From positions 1 to 51,358 of the forward strand of contig DATLNC010000111.1 in the NCBI GenBank assembly GCA_035536935.1: a stretch of 51,358 bases of DNA. The letters run 5' to 3'. The stretch comes from DATMER01 sp035536935. Lineage in GTDB: Bacteria > Acidobacteriota > Thermoanaerobaculia > Multivoradales > UBA5704. Of the stretch, positions 8,042-16,636 are shown in pieces. Numbering within the stretch: the stretch's first letter is position 1; every line of letters starts with the position of its first letter. The position numbers and the translations under genes were made by a program. The notes beneath the pieces were generated by a model, which saw nothing but the letters and a program-made list of their open reading frames with translations, had not been told where the DNA came from and did no database searches.

Positions 8042-9144
8042 GAGTCGCTCTGATAGGTAGCCGGGGAATCCCCAACCGCTATGGCGGCTACGAGACGCTC
8101 ATGGAAGAACTGGCGGTGCGGCTGGTCCGCCGCGGGTTTCAGGTAACGGTCTACTGCCGGTCGCACTCGATACCGCCGGCAGTGCGCTCGCTCCGGAGCT
8201 GGCAGGGGGCGGACCTCGTGGTCCTCCCCACGCTGCGGACCAAGTACTTCGACACTCCCGTCCATACGCTGCTCTCCTGCCTGCACGCGTCCCTGGAGAG
8301 CTTCGACGCGGCGCTGGTGGTCAACTCGGCGAACGCGATCTTTGTCCCCCTCTTACGAATGAGCGGCATCCCGGTCGCGCTCCACGTCGACGGGATCGAG
8401 AAGCGCAGGGCCAAGTGGGGTCCGGTCGGCCGCTTCGTGTATGCGCTCTCCGAGCGGCTGGCCTGCGCCCTGCCCGACCTCCTGGTGACGGATGCCGAAG
8501 TCATCCGCCAGCACTACCTGCGGCGCTACAGGACCGAGTCGGTCCCGATCGCGTACGGCGTCGATCCGCGACCGCCCTCTGAGGAAGGGGTCCTGAAACG
8601 TCTGGGCCTCTCCGACCGCCGATACTTCCTGTACGTGAGCCGGTTCGAGCCGGAGAACAACCCGCACAGGGTAGCCGAGGCCTACCGGCAGGTCGGCGGC
8701 GATATCCCGCTCGTCATGGTGGGCGGCGCCCCTTACGCGGGAGAGTTCATTCAAAGCTTCACGAAAGGGTCGGACCCCCGCATCGTCTTCCCCGGTGCGG
8801 TCTACGGCGAGGGATACCGGGAGCTGCTCTCCCATGCCCTGGCGTACATCCACGCCACGGAGGTGGGCGGCACCCACCCGGCTCTCGTGGAGGCGATGGG
8901 GTATGGCAACTGCGTGGTGGTCAACGACACGCCCGAGAACCGGGAGGCGGCCGGCGGGGTCGGCCTCTACTTCCGGGCGGGGACGCCGGGCACTCTGGCC
9001 GAGCAGCTCGAGCTGGTGCGGCGCAATCCGCATCGGGCGCGGGCCCGCGGACGGGCCGCGGCGCGCCGGGCGGCCCTGCTCTTCGATTGGGATCGGGTCA
9101 CCGACCGGTACGAGGCCCTGTTCCGAAAGTTGTCTCCCCGCTAA
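8038..9144 (+). CDS. DUF1972 / GT4-type glycosyltransferase
   Basis: This 368-residue GT-B-fold transferase opens with MRVALIGSRGIPNRYGGYET, the hallmark of the DUF1972 family (rhamnosyltransferase and WsaF-like enzymes). The middle carries VALHVDGIEKRRAKWG and FLYVSRFEPENNPH. The C-terminal GT4 lobe has ATEVGGTHPALVEAMGYG, matching the E-x7-E-type nucleotide-sugar site. It overlaps the upstream GT2 gene by ATGA and is probably a cytoplasmic membrane-face enzyme that extends a lipid-linked oligosaccharide. The 85-bp gap downstream leads to the initiating phosphotransferase. Confidence 0.87.
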   Translation: MRVALIGSRGIPNRYGGYETLMEELAVRLVRRGFQVTVYCRSHSIPPAVRSLRSWQGADLVVLPTLRTKYFDTPVHTLLSCLHASLESFDAALVVNSANAIFVPLLRMSGIPVALHVDGIEKRRAKWGPVGRFVYALSERLACALPDLLVTDAEVIRQHYLRRYRTESVPIAYGVDPRPPSEEGVLKRLGLSDRRYFLYVSRFEPENNPHRVAEAYRQVGGDIPLVMVGGAPYAGEFIQSFTKGSDPRIVFPGAVYGEGYRELLSHALAYIHATEVGGTHPALVEAMGYGNCVVVNDTPENREAAGGVGLYFRAGTPGTLAEQLELVRRNPHRARARGRAAARRAALLFDWDRVTDRYEALFRKLSPR

Positions 9145-9229
9145 ATGCCCGCGGAGCATGGAAACTAGACGGAAGGCACCTCCCGCACGTTAAAATAACG
9201 GACGGTATGATGAGAGAGCTCCCGGTTCC

Positions 9230-10690
9230 ATGCTGAAAGAACGTGCCCGGATCCTGACGGTCGGCATCTTCCTGCTCGACCTGGCCTTTGTTGCGGCAGC
9301 CTTCCTCCTCGCCTTTGCAGTGCGCAGCACACTGCTGCCGTTCATGGCGCCGGGGGCTTTTCCGAGCCGGCTGTACCCGTTGTCGGAGTACCTGCCGCTG
9401 CTGCCGCTGGCGCTGACGATCTGGGGCGCTTTCCTGCTCTCCTCCGGCCGCTACCGCTCGCATCGCACGGTGCCGATCCTGGACGAGGCCTGGGCGATCC
9501 TCCGCGTCTGCCTGATGAGCTCGGCGGTCTTCACCCTGATCCTGTATGTGGCCCGGGTGGACGAGCGGCTCCTGGGCAACGACAAGATCAGCCGTTTCTG
9601 GGTCTTTCTGTTCGCGGTGCTCGCCTGCCTGTTCCTGCTGACCGAGAAGCTCGCGATCCGCACGACCTCGCGCTATATCCGGCTGCGGGGCTACAACTAC
9701 CGCACGGTGCTGATCGTGGGCACGAGCCCGGCCGCCCTGCGGATCGCGGACTCGATCCGCGGCCACCGCTTCTGGGGCTACCGGGTGCTCGGCTTCATCC
9801 GCTGCGACACCAGTGACGATCGGCGCGGGCCGTGGAGCGGACCCTACCCGCTGCTCGGCGAGGTGGAGGACATCCCGCGCATCGCGGAGAGCAATGTCGT
9901 GGACGATGTGATCTTCGCCGTCCATCGCCGGGAGCTGGACCGGCTGGAGGACCTCTTCCTCAGCCTGCAGGAGCAGGGCATCCGCACCCGCTTCGCCCTG
10001 GATCTCTTCCCCCACACCCGGGCGCGGATCGAGATGGAGGAGCTGGACGGCATGCCGCTCCTCTCCTTCGCCACGACGCCGACGAGCCAGATCCAGCTCA
10101 TGGCCAAGCGGGCGCTCGACGTGGGGCTCGCGTCTCTCCTCCTGCTGCTGGGGCTGCCGGTGGTGACGCTGATCGCCGGGCTGATCAAGCTGACCTCGGG
10201 CGGCAACGTGCTCTTCCGCCAGACCCGCTGCGGGCTCAACGGCCGGTTCTTCACGCTCTACAAGTTCCGCACGATGGTCGAGGGAGCCGAAGATCGCCGC
10301 CGCGAGCTGCTGCATCTCAACGAGATGAAGGGGCCGGTGTTCAAGCTGAGGAGCGATCCGCGGGTGACCTGGCTCGGCCGCATACTCCGCCGCTTCAGCC
10401 TGGACGAGCTGCCGCAGCTCTGGAACGTGTTGCGCGGTGATATGAGCCTGGTGGGACCGCGGCCGCCCATCCCCGAAGAGGTGGCCCAGTACCAGCGCTG
10501 GCAGCGCCGCCGCCTCGCGATGAAGCCGGGCCTCACCTGCCTCTGGCAGATCAGCGGGCGCAACAACATCGACTTCGAGCGCTGGATGCAGCTCGACCTG
10601 GAGTACATCGACTCCTGGACGCCCATGCTGGACTTGAAGATTCTGCTGAAGACGATCCCGGTGGTGCTCAGCGGGAAGGGCGCGAGTTAG
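9230..10690 (+). CDS. Polyprenyl glycosylphosphotransferase (WbaP/WcaJ type)
   Basis: This 486-residue integral membrane enzyme would start the glycan by moving a sugar-1-phosphate from a nucleotide sugar to undecaprenyl phosphate. Four hydrophobic helices lie in residues 1-145. A CoA-binding-like Rossmann region follows at about 155-280 (VLIVGTSPAALRIAD). The C-terminal catalytic domain (about 290-486) starts with a membrane re-entrant helix after KRALDVGLASLLLL. It includes LYKFRTMVEGAE, RRFSLDELPQLWNVLRGDMS and LVGPRPPIPEE, the conserved blocks of bacterial sugar transferases. ATG at 9230. Its stop lies inside the convergent pdxA gene (23-bp overlap). Confidence 0.93.
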   Translation: MLKERARILTVGIFLLDLAFVAAAFLLAFAVRSTLLPFMAPGAFPSRLYPLSEYLPLLPLALTIWGAFLLSSGRYRSHRTVPILDEAWAILRVCLMSSAVFTLILYVARVDERLLGNDKISRFWVFLFAVLACLFLLTEKLAIRTTSRYIRLRGYNYRTVLIVGTSPAALRIADSIRGHRFWGYRVLGFIRCDTSDDRRGPWSGPYPLLGEVEDIPRIAESNVVDDVIFAVHRRELDRLEDLFLSLQEQGIRTRFALDLFPHTRARIEMEELDGMPLLSFATTPTSQIQLMAKRALDVGLASLLLLLGLPVVTLIAGLIKLTSGGNVLFRQTRCGLNGRFFTLYKFRTMVEGAEDRRRELLHLNEMKGPVFKLRSDPRVTWLGRILRRFSLDELPQLWNVLRGDMSLVGPRPPIPEEVAQYQRWQRRRLAMKPGLTCLWQISGRNNIDFERWMQLDLEYIDSWTPMLDLKILLKTIPVVLSGKGAS

Positions 10691-11672
10691 GCAACTCTCC
10701 TCGAATCAGCCCCAGGGTCGCCTCCACCACCGCCCGCAACGACCCCTCATCCGCCAATCCTTTCCCAGCCAGTCCGAACGCGGTGCCGTGGTCCACGGAG
10801 GTCCGCAGGAAGGGCAGCCCGAGCGTCCAGTTGGTGGCCAGCCCGAAGGCCGCGGTCTTGACGGCGATCAGCCCCTGGTCGTGGTAGAGAGCCAGAACCC
10901 AGTCGAACTCGCCCCTCTGCGCTCTCGCGAACAGGGAGTCGGCGCTCTCGGGGCCATGGACGTCGATCCCCCTCCCGCGGCCCGCGGCCACGGCGGGGAC
11001 GAGGATGCGGCCGTCCTCCTCTCCGAGGAGACCTCCCTCCCCGGCGTGCGGGTTCAGGCCGGCGAGCGCGATTGTCCCCCCGGCGTGACGGTGGAGGCAG
11101 TCGAGCGCCTCGGCGATCGTCTCCTCCCGGATCTCGTCCAGGGCTTCCTTCATGGGCATGTGCACGGTGAGGAGCGCCACCTGCAGCCCGGGGGCGAGAA
11201 AGGCCATCAGGTAGTCCCGGCCGTAGCGCTCCAGGCCGCAGGCTTCGGCGAGGTAGTCGGTGTGACCCTTGAAGCCGGGGAGGAACTGCCGGGCGATCGA
11301 CTCCTTGCTTACCGGCGCGGTGACCAGGGCGTCGGCCAGGCCCTCTCGGACCAGAGCGATGCCGGCGTCGAGCGCGGCCATGGCCCCGGCGGCGTCCGCG
11401 GGTCCGGAGCTTCCCAGAGAGATCTGCCGATTCGAGCCCACCGGGTCGAGCACCGGGATGTCATCTGTTTCCCCAGGAGGAGAAGAGACGTAGCGCAGGC
11501 GGTCCCACGGAAATGCGGGGAGGGAGGGCCGGAGGGCCTCCAGGGCGGCGCGCTCCGCGATCAGGAGAGGCCGCCAATCCGCGGGCGGACCTTGTGCCAG
11601 GAGCTTGAGGAGGATCTCCGGCCCGATCCCCGCGGGGTCCCCCTGGGTGAGGACGAGGAGGGGCCGTGTCAT
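10668..11672 (-). CDS. pdxA: 4-hydroxythreonine-4-phosphate dehydrogenase
   Basis: This 334-residue enzyme oxidises 4-phosphohydroxy-L-threonine with NAD(P)+ in the DXP-dependent pyridoxal phosphate pathway. Visible family blocks are TQGDPAGIGPEI at the N-terminus, VTAPVSKESI, FKGHTDYLAE, GLNPHAGEGGLLG and LYHDQGLIAVK; the last three carry the three metal-binding histidines. RTSVDHGTAFGLAG is close to the C-terminus. The length equals the family norm. It is the last gene of a ricT/hfq-like/pdxA run. It overlaps the opposing glycosylphosphotransferase by 23 bp at the 3' end. The bases before the ATG are pyrimidine-rich and show no clear Shine-Dalgarno. Confidence 0.95.
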   Translation of the reverse strand: MTRPLLVLTQGDPAGIGPEILLKLLAQGPPADWRPLLIAERAALEALRPSLPAFPWDRLRYVSSPPGETDDIPVLDPVGSNRQISLGSSGPADAAGAMAALDAGIALVREGLADALVTAPVSKESIARQFLPGFKGHTDYLAEACGLERYGRDYLMAFLAPGLQVALLTVHMPMKEALDEIREETIAEALDCLHRHAGGTIALAGLNPHAGEGGLLGEEDGRILVPAVAAGRGRGIDVHGPESADSLFARAQRGEFDWVLALYHDQGLIAVKTAAFGLATNWTLGLPFLRTSVDHGTAFGLAGKGLADEGSLRAVVEATLGLIRGELPNSRPSR

Positions 11673-11673
11673 C

Positions 11674-11699
11674 TCGAGGGAAATCGTCGAGGGAAATCG
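11674..11699 (-). repeat. Perfect 13-bp tandem duplication before pdxA start
   Basis: TCGAGGGAAATCG occurs twice back to back (11674-11686 and 11687-11699), ending one base before the pdxA ATG. It occupies the place where a Shine-Dalgarno would be. On the coding strand each unit is pyrimidine-rich and offers no obvious ribosome-binding match, so the duplication may affect translation of pdxA. That effect is inference. Confidence 0.8.
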
Positions 11700-11712
11700 T
11701 CGGAGGGCCGTA

Positions 11713-12075
11713 TCAGTCGCGGTCGGGCTCGCTTTCAGGCCGCTTGCCGCGCCCGCGCTGCTTCAGCTCCTCCTCCTTGAACATGTAGCGGATGAAGTGC
11801 TTCTGGATCAGCAGGTTGGGCCCGACGTGGCGGTTCAGCTTCAGCGCCCCCTTGTCGTACCACTCGATCCAGCCGCGCAGCTCCTCGCCGTCGGTCAGGA
11901 CCACCACCATGGGCGTCTTCGACGCCATCTGCTTGAGGTAGTAGAACTCCTCGGCATTGGTCTGCTCGGGCGGCGTCTGCTTGCGGCGCACGCTGCGCGA
12001 GGGGAGCTCCTTCTTGAGCTCGTTCATGTCGGGGCGGATCAGTTTACGGTTCGCCATGTTGGGATCCATTGCCAT
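11713..12075 (-). CDS. Divergent Hfq-like RNA chaperone
   Basis: This 120-residue protein has a basic N-terminal extension (about 1-40), an Sm-fold core (about 41-103) and a charged tail. The core aligns well with Hfq. VVVLTDGEELRGWIEWYDKG matches the Sm1 segment, with the conserved Gly, Leu, Gly, Ile, aromatic and Asp positions. LIQKHFIRYM matches the Sm2 segment and keeps the Lys-His pair of the YKHA motif. EEFYYLKQM takes the place of the N-terminal helix. It would bind small RNAs and mRNAs as a hexamer. It begins 12 bp after ricT on the same strand, so two RNA-turnover genes form one unit. Met7 is an alternative start. The family is inferred from pattern, not from a search. Confidence 0.75.
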   Translation of the reverse strand: MAMDPNMANRKLIRPDMNELKKELPSRSVRRKQTPPEQTNAEEFYYLKQMASKTPMVVVLTDGEELRGWIEWYDKGALKLNRHVGPNLLIQKHFIRYMFKEEELKQRGRGKRPESEPDRD

Positions 12076-12087
12076 AGGATCGGCCCT

Positions 12088-12825
12088 CTAGGCCAGTACC
12101 GGAAGCGGCGGAGCCGGACCCCGATCCTGGTTCTTGCTGGCCTTGTAATGGTCATCCTCATAAGCCAGGCAGCAGAGCAGACGCCCGCACTGGCCAGAGA
12201 TCTTGGACGGGTTGAGGCTCAGGTTCTGGCGCTTCGCCATCTGGATCGAGATCGGCCGGAAGTCCTTGAGCCAGGTCGAGCAGCAGAGCGTGCGCCCGCA
12301 GACTCCGATGCCGCCGACCAGCCCGGCCTCGTCCCGCGCGCCCACCTGAACCATCTTCACCCGCACGGAGAAGCGGCTCGACAGGTCGCGCACGAGCTGC
12401 CGGAAGTCCACGCGTCCGTCCGAGGTGAAGTAGAAGGCCGCCTTCTTGCCGTTGAGCGAGAAGTCCACCAGGGAAATCTTCATGTCCAGCCCGAGGGCGC
12501 GCGACCGCTCTTGCGCGAAGAGCTTGCCGTTCATCTCGTTCTGGCACTGGCGGTCGTATGCCGACAGGTCATTCGAGTCCGCCGCCCGCAGGATCGGACG
12601 GGCGCTCGACTTCTGGCAGGGCTTGAACACAGGCATGGGCGACTGCTCGACGTGGCCGAACGTCGGCCCCGACTCGAGGTCCACCACCACATTTTCCCCG
12701 CGCGCGAAGATGCGCCCACCCGTGGTGCAGAGAGTCAGGTTCGTCTCCTCCCGAAAACGGACACCGACGAAGGCGTCCTCGACTGCCGTCGACATTCCTT
12801 TGAACGAGCAACCGCTACAGCTCAT
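12088..12825 (-). CDS. ricT: PSP1-domain protein RicT (YaaT)
   Basis: This 245-residue protein is the PSP1-domain component that in Bacillus subtilis joins RicA and RicF in the iron-sulfur Y-complex guiding RNase Y. The diagnostic stretch FYFTSDGRVDFRQLVRDL is followed by GGIGVCGRTLCCSTWL and SGQCGRLLCCLAYE, whose Cys-Cys pairs match those implicated in cluster binding. An extra N-terminal CSGC motif is present. The ATG at 12825 is chosen over the upstream TTG at 12858 because AAGGA lies just before it. The gene is followed by the Hfq-like gene and pdxA. Length is close to the Bacillus protein (about 275). Confidence 0.9.
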   Translation of the reverse strand: MSCSGCSFKGMSTAVEDAFVGVRFREETNLTLCTTGGRIFARGENVVVDLESGPTFGHVEQSPMPVFKPCQKSSARPILRAADSNDLSAYDRQCQNEMNGKLFAQERSRALGLDMKISLVDFSLNGKKAAFYFTSDGRVDFRQLVRDLSSRFSVRVKMVQVGARDEAGLVGGIGVCGRTLCCSTWLKDFRPISIQMAKRQNLSLNPSKISGQCGRLLCCLAYEDDHYKASKNQDRGPAPPLPVLA

Positions 12826-12955
12826 GAATCCTTCCAGTCCCTTGCAACTGCGAAACAACCTCTATGCACGTCGGATACCAGCATCCCCTTCGGCCGCCGC
12901 CGAGGCGCAAGGGGTAACAGCTCGGTACGACCAGGGGAGAAAGCGCTTTACCTTA

Positions 12956-14227
12956 TCACGATCCGCCCAGGACCCGCCTCCCGATATCGCGGCGGTAGAC
13001 CTTGCCCGGCCAGTCCACCGCTTCGGCCGCGGAGTAGGCCTTGCGCAGGGCGCCGGCGAGGTCCGGGTCGACCGCGCAGACCGAGAGCACCCGGCCTCCC
13101 GCGCTGACCAGGTCGCCGTTTTGGAGAGTCGTGCCGGCGTGAAAGATCTCGACGCCGGGCAGGGTCCAGGCGCGGTCGAGCCCGATCGGCTCGCCCATCT
13201 CCGGCTTGCCGGGATAGCCGGGGCTCGCCAGGACGATGCAGGCCGAGACCTCCTTGCGGAAAGAGAGCCGGCGGACGTCGAAGCTCCCTTTTGCCCCGGA
13301 GGCGAGGACGGCGAGGAGGTCGTCCTCCAGGCGCAGGAGGAGCGCCTGGCACTCGGGATCGCCGAAGCGGACGTTGAACTCCAGGACGCGGGGACCGTCC
13401 GGAGTGAGGATCAGGCCGGCGTAGAGCACGCCGGTGAAGGGCCGCCCCTCGGCCGCCATCCCGGCGACGGTCGTGCGCACGACCCGCTCCAGGATCTCGG
13501 CGCCAGTTTCGGCCGCGAGCACTCCCGCAGGGCTGTGGCAGCCCATGCCGCCCGTGTTCGGGCCGGTGTCGCCGTCGCCGATCCGTTTGTAATCTTTGGC
13601 CGTCGCCAGGGGGAGGACGCGCTCGCCGTCGCAGAGCGCCATGAACGAGACTTCCTCGCCGGGGAGAAAGGCCTCGATGACCGCGCGGTCGCCCGCCGCG
13701 CCGAAGCGGCGCTCCTCGAAGAGGTCGCGGACCGCCTGCTCGTACTCGGCGTCATCAGCCGCGATCAGGACTCCCTTGCCCGCGGCCAGGCCGTCGGCCT
13801 TGAGGACCACGGGCCAGCCGAAGCGGCCGCTCGCCGCCCGCGCTTCGGCCGCGTCATGAGCGACCACGAAAGGTGCCGTGGGGATGCCGTGGCGCTCCAT
13901 GAACTCCTTGGCGAACGCCTTGCTCCCCTCCAGCTCGGCCGCGCGCATCGAGGGGCCGAAGACAGGCAACCCGCGGCTCGTCAGCTCGTCAACCAGCCCA
14001 AGAGTAAGGGGCAGCTCGGGACCGACGACGGTGAGGTCGATCTTCATCTCGGTGGCGAAGTCGGCCACGCGCTGGACCTCTTCGGGCGAGATCGGCACGA
14101 GGTCGGCGATCTCCCCGATGCCGGGATTGCCCGGCGCGCAATAGAGGTCGGTCAGAAGCGGGCTCTGGCGCAGCTTCCAGCAGAGGGCATGCTCCCGGCC
14201 GCCGCCGCCTACCACCAGGACCTTCAC
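12956..14227 (-). CDS. purD: Phosphoribosylamine-glycine ligase
   Basis: This 423-residue ATP-grasp enzyme of purine synthesis joins glycine to phosphoribosylamine with ATP. The N-terminal VLVVGGGGREHALCWKL, then APGNPGIGEIAD, VGPELPLTLGLVDEL, KAFAKEFMERHGIPTAPF, VLKADGLAAGKGV, GPNTGGMGCHSP and LEFNVRFGDPECQALL follow in the family order. The start is GTG at 14227, which overlaps the pta stop as GTGA, so the two genes are translationally coupled. The long open frame upstream of this GTG is a high-GC artefact. Full family length, no anomalies. Confidence 0.96.
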   Translation of the reverse strand: MKVLVVGGGGREHALCWKLRQSPLLTDLYCAPGNPGIGEIADLVPISPEEVQRVADFATEMKIDLTVVGPELPLTLGLVDELTSRGLPVFGPSMRAAELEGSKAFAKEFMERHGIPTAPFVVAHDAAEARAASGRFGWPVVLKADGLAAGKGVLIAADDAEYEQAVRDLFEERRFGAAGDRAVIEAFLPGEEVSFMALCDGERVLPLATAKDYKRIGDGDTGPNTGGMGCHSPAGVLAAETGAEILERVVRTTVAGMAAEGRPFTGVLYAGLILTPDGPRVLEFNVRFGDPECQALLLRLEDDLLAVLASGAKGSFDVRRLSFRKEVSACIVLASPGYPGKPEMGEPIGLDRAWTLPGVEIFHAGTTLQNGDLVSAGGRVLSVCAVDPDLAGALRKAYSAAEAVDWPGKVYRRDIGRRVLGGS

Positions 14228-15228
14228 GTCGCCTTCCTCTCGGCCGAGGTGAGAGCTGTAACCGCCATCACGTCCACGATGTCTTCCGCCGAGCACCCCC
14301 GGGAGAGGTCGTTGACCGGCCGGTCGAGCCCCTGGAGCAGGGGGCCGACGGCGCGCGCTCCCGCCAGCCGCTCCGTGAGCTTGTAGGAGATGTTGCCGGA
14401 GTCGAGATCGGGGAAGACGAGCACGTTGGCCCGCCCCGCCACCGGGCTGCCCGGCGCCTTGCGCTCGGCCACGTGCGGCACCAGGGCGGCGTCGGCCTGA
14501 AGCTCGCCATCCACCTGGAAGGTGACGTTGCGCGCCTTCAGGATCTCCAGTGCCGCGCGCACCTTGTCCACCCGCGGGTGGCTGGCGCTGCCATGGGTCG
14601 AGAAGGAGAGGAGGGCGACCCGCGGCTCTTCTTCGAGGAAGGTGCGGCAGCTCGCCGCCGATGCCTCGGCGATATCGGCCAGCTGCTCGGGGTTGGGATC
14701 GGGGACCACGCCACAGTCGCTGTAGATGAAGACCCGGCCGTCGGGCATGGCCATGATGAAGCAGGACGAGACCGTCTTGAGCCCGGGGCGGGGGCCGATG
14801 ACCCGCAGAGCCGCCCGCAGGGTGGCCGCCGTGGTGTTGATGGCGCCCATGACCGCGCCGTCGGCCCGCGACGATGCCACGCGCAGGTCGGCGTAGTAGA
14901 GCGGATCGAGGGCGAGGCGGGGGGCCTCCGCCGGGTCGAGCCCCCGCAATTCGAGCCGCTCGGCAAGCCGTTGAGTCACGTGGTGGAGGTCCGGCTCGGA
15001 GATGGGATCGAGGATCGGGACCGTGAGGCCGATCCCGGCAATACCGGCGGCAGTCGCCACCCGGACCACCTCCTCGCGCCGGCCCACCACACTGGCGCGG
15101 CAGATCCCCAGGGCGGAAGCCCGCTCCGCAGCGGCCAGGACGCGAGGGTCCTCGCCCTCGGCGAGCACGATCGAGGCGCCCACCTGGCTGGCCCGCGAGC
15201 GCAGGCGATCGAGAAGGTTGCCGGTCAT
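14224..15228 (-). CDS. pta: Phosphate acetyltransferase (catalytic-domain type)
   Basis: This 334-residue enzyme interconverts acetyl-CoA plus phosphate with acetyl phosphate plus CoA. It consists of the PTA_PTB catalytic domain only, without the long N-terminal regulatory region of the E. coli enzyme. Recognisable parts are IVLAEGEDPRVLAAAERA, RVASSRADGAVMGAINTTAA, SSCFIMAMPDGRVFIYSDCGV and LVFPDLDSGNISYKL, which carry CoA/phosphate-site residues. It starts with ATG 22 bp after the anti-sigma stop and overlaps purD by GTGA. No acetate kinase gene is visible in the window. Confidence 0.94.
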   Translation of the reverse strand: MTGNLLDRLRSRASQVGASIVLAEGEDPRVLAAAERASALGICRASVVGRREEVVRVATAAGIAGIGLTVPILDPISEPDLHHVTQRLAERLELRGLDPAEAPRLALDPLYYADLRVASSRADGAVMGAINTTAATLRAALRVIGPRPGLKTVSSCFIMAMPDGRVFIYSDCGVVPDPNPEQLADIAEASAASCRTFLEEEPRVALLSFSTHGSASHPRVDKVRAALEILKARNVTFQVDGELQADAALVPHVAERKAPGSPVAGRANVLVFPDLDSGNISYKLTERLAGARAVGPLLQGLDRPVNDLSRGCSAEDIVDVMAVTALTSAERKAT

Positions 15229-15249
15229 GGATTGGGGATTCTAAGGCCT

Positions 15250-16026
15250 CTACCCCTTCAAAACCATCTCGCCCGTCGGCTGCGGCACGCCGCCCGCGGG
15301 CTCGACGGTCACGGCCCAGGCATCGGTCTCCCCACGCGGAGCGCGCTCCACCCGGACGCTCCCCGTCCCTCTCTGGTCCACGTTGAAGACTCCGGCCGAG
15401 ACCGGCTTGCCGCCTTCGATCCACCAGAGCTGGTAGGTCTTGTCCGGGGTGAGCGCCGGCAGATCGAAGGCGTAGAAGACCGCCTTGCCGCGCTCCGGGT
15501 TCACGAAGGTGTGGCCCTTTGCGTTCGGGCTCGGGCGGAGACCGGCGAGCACGACGGCGCGAGAGCCTGGCGAGGTGATGATGGCGAGCGACTCGGCCAT
15601 GCGGTTGGCTTCGGACTGCGCCAGCCCGAGCTGCTGGTCGAGCCCGGAGACCTGCTGCGCCAGCCGGTCGCGCTCGGCGGCGAGGCGCTCCAGCTCGTTC
15701 CCGAGCCGCGCCTGGCGCAAGCCGGACCAGACCGCGAGGAGGAGGGAGGCGGCGGCCAGGATCGCCGGCCAGCGGGAGCTTTGCGGACGAGAAACCGGAG
15801 AGGCCAGTCTCTGGACCCGGCGGCGCGCCGTGTCGGAAGGGGTTACCGGCTCCACGGAGGCGGCGAGCTCCTCCAAATCCCCCTGCCAGAGGTCGAGCTG
15901 GCGGCGGCACTCGGCGCAGCCCGCGGCGAGGTGCGACTCCATCTCGCGCAGATCCTCCCCGTCCACGGCGCCGAGGGCATACGCCGGGAGCAGCTCTTCG
16001 TGGCGGATGGAGTGGTCCGCGCTCAT
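15250..16026 (-). CDS. Anti-sigma factor, RskA-like
   Basis: This 258-residue single-pass membrane protein very probably restrains the sigma factor encoded just upstream. The cytoplasmic N-terminal part has a zinc-type His-Cys-Cys cluster in HLAAGCAECRRQL (about residues 32-44). One membrane helix lies near 85-101 (WPAILAAASLLLAVWSG), followed by a Glu/Arg/Gln coiled coil (about 105-145). The C-terminal periplasmic RskA domain carries GKAVFYAFDLPALTPDKTYQ and LWWIEGGKPVSAGVF. Its ATG overlaps the sigma stop as ATGA. Release probably involves regulated proteolysis as in related systems; the signal is unknown. Confidence 0.9.
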   Translation of the reverse strand: MSADHSIRHEELLPAYALGAVDGEDLREMESHLAAGCAECRRQLDLWQGDLEELAASVEPVTPSDTARRRVQRLASPVSRPQSSRWPAILAAASLLLAVWSGLRQARLGNELERLAAERDRLAQQVSGLDQQLGLAQSEANRMAESLAIITSPGSRAVVLAGLRPSPNAKGHTFVNPERGKAVFYAFDLPALTPDKTYQLWWIEGGKPVSAGVFNVDQRGTGSVRVERAPRGETDAWAVTVEPAGGVPQPTGEMVLKG

Positions 16027-16580
16027 GACGTGCTCAACGCCTGGCGAAGTTTATTCATGCCGAGCAATATTCTGGATTTTACAGTGCCGAGCGGCGCCTT
16101 CAGCCGCTCCGCGATCTGTGTGTGGGTCAGCCCTTCGAAGAACGCCAGCTCGATGCAGTGCCGCTGCTCGGGCGAGAGAACGCCGAGCGCGGCGCCGACC
16201 CGGTTGCGTTGCTCGGTTGCCTCCAGCCGCTCGGTTCCGACCGGGCGCACGGCCGTGCCTTCCCCGGCGGCGACCTCGTCCTCGCGGCGCTGCCGGGATA
16301 CCCGGCGGCGGAGGCGGTCCAGGGCGCGGGAGCGCGCCAGCATCAGGATCCACCCCCGGGGGCTGGAGCGCGACTCTTCAAACCGGTCGGCCTGCATCCA
16401 GACCTGGAGGAAGACCTCCTGCAGGACTTCCTCGGCCTCGGCCCGGCCGCCGAGCATGCGCACGAGCAGGCCCAGCACGACCGGTGAGTGCAACTCGAAC
16501 ACGCGGCTCAAGGCATCTCCATCGCCGGTTGCAATCCGGCGCAGCAGGTCCGTTTCGTTCAGGGAGGTCCGTTGATCCAT
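16023..16580 (-). CDS. ECF-family RNA polymerase sigma factor
   Basis: This 185-residue alternative sigma factor has region 2 at about residues 25-90 (AEEVLQEVFLQVWMQADRFE and PRGWILMLARSRALDRLRRR) and region 4 at about 130-180 (LSPEQRHCIELAFFEGLT and GTVKSRILLGMNKLR). It directs RNA polymerase to a dedicated set of promoters when its anti-sigma partner, encoded next with an ATGA overlap, lets it go. The ATG at 16580 is chosen because the residues upstream in frame are unlike the family. DUF4198 and DUF4331 secreted proteins lie upstream on the same strand and are candidate regulon members, by position only. Confidence 0.93.
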   Translation of the reverse strand: MDQRTSLNETDLLRRIATGDGDALSRVFELHSPVVLGLLVRMLGGRAEAEEVLQEVFLQVWMQADRFEESRSSPRGWILMLARSRALDRLRRRVSRQRREDEVAAGEGTAVRPVGTERLEATEQRNRVGAALGVLSPEQRHCIELAFFEGLTHTQIAERLKAPLGTVKSRILLGMNKLRQALSTS

Positions 16581-16636
16581 GGAGGGGAAGCCGCTCAACC
16601 GCGCGCTGCCCAGGAGTCTAGCAAGTTTCGAGCCTC

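Noticed and set aside
14228..15910. Upstream extension of purD to nearly 1,000 residues
   Set aside because: It lies over pta and the anti-sigma gene in another frame, and PurD begins with its signature right at the GTG at 14227.
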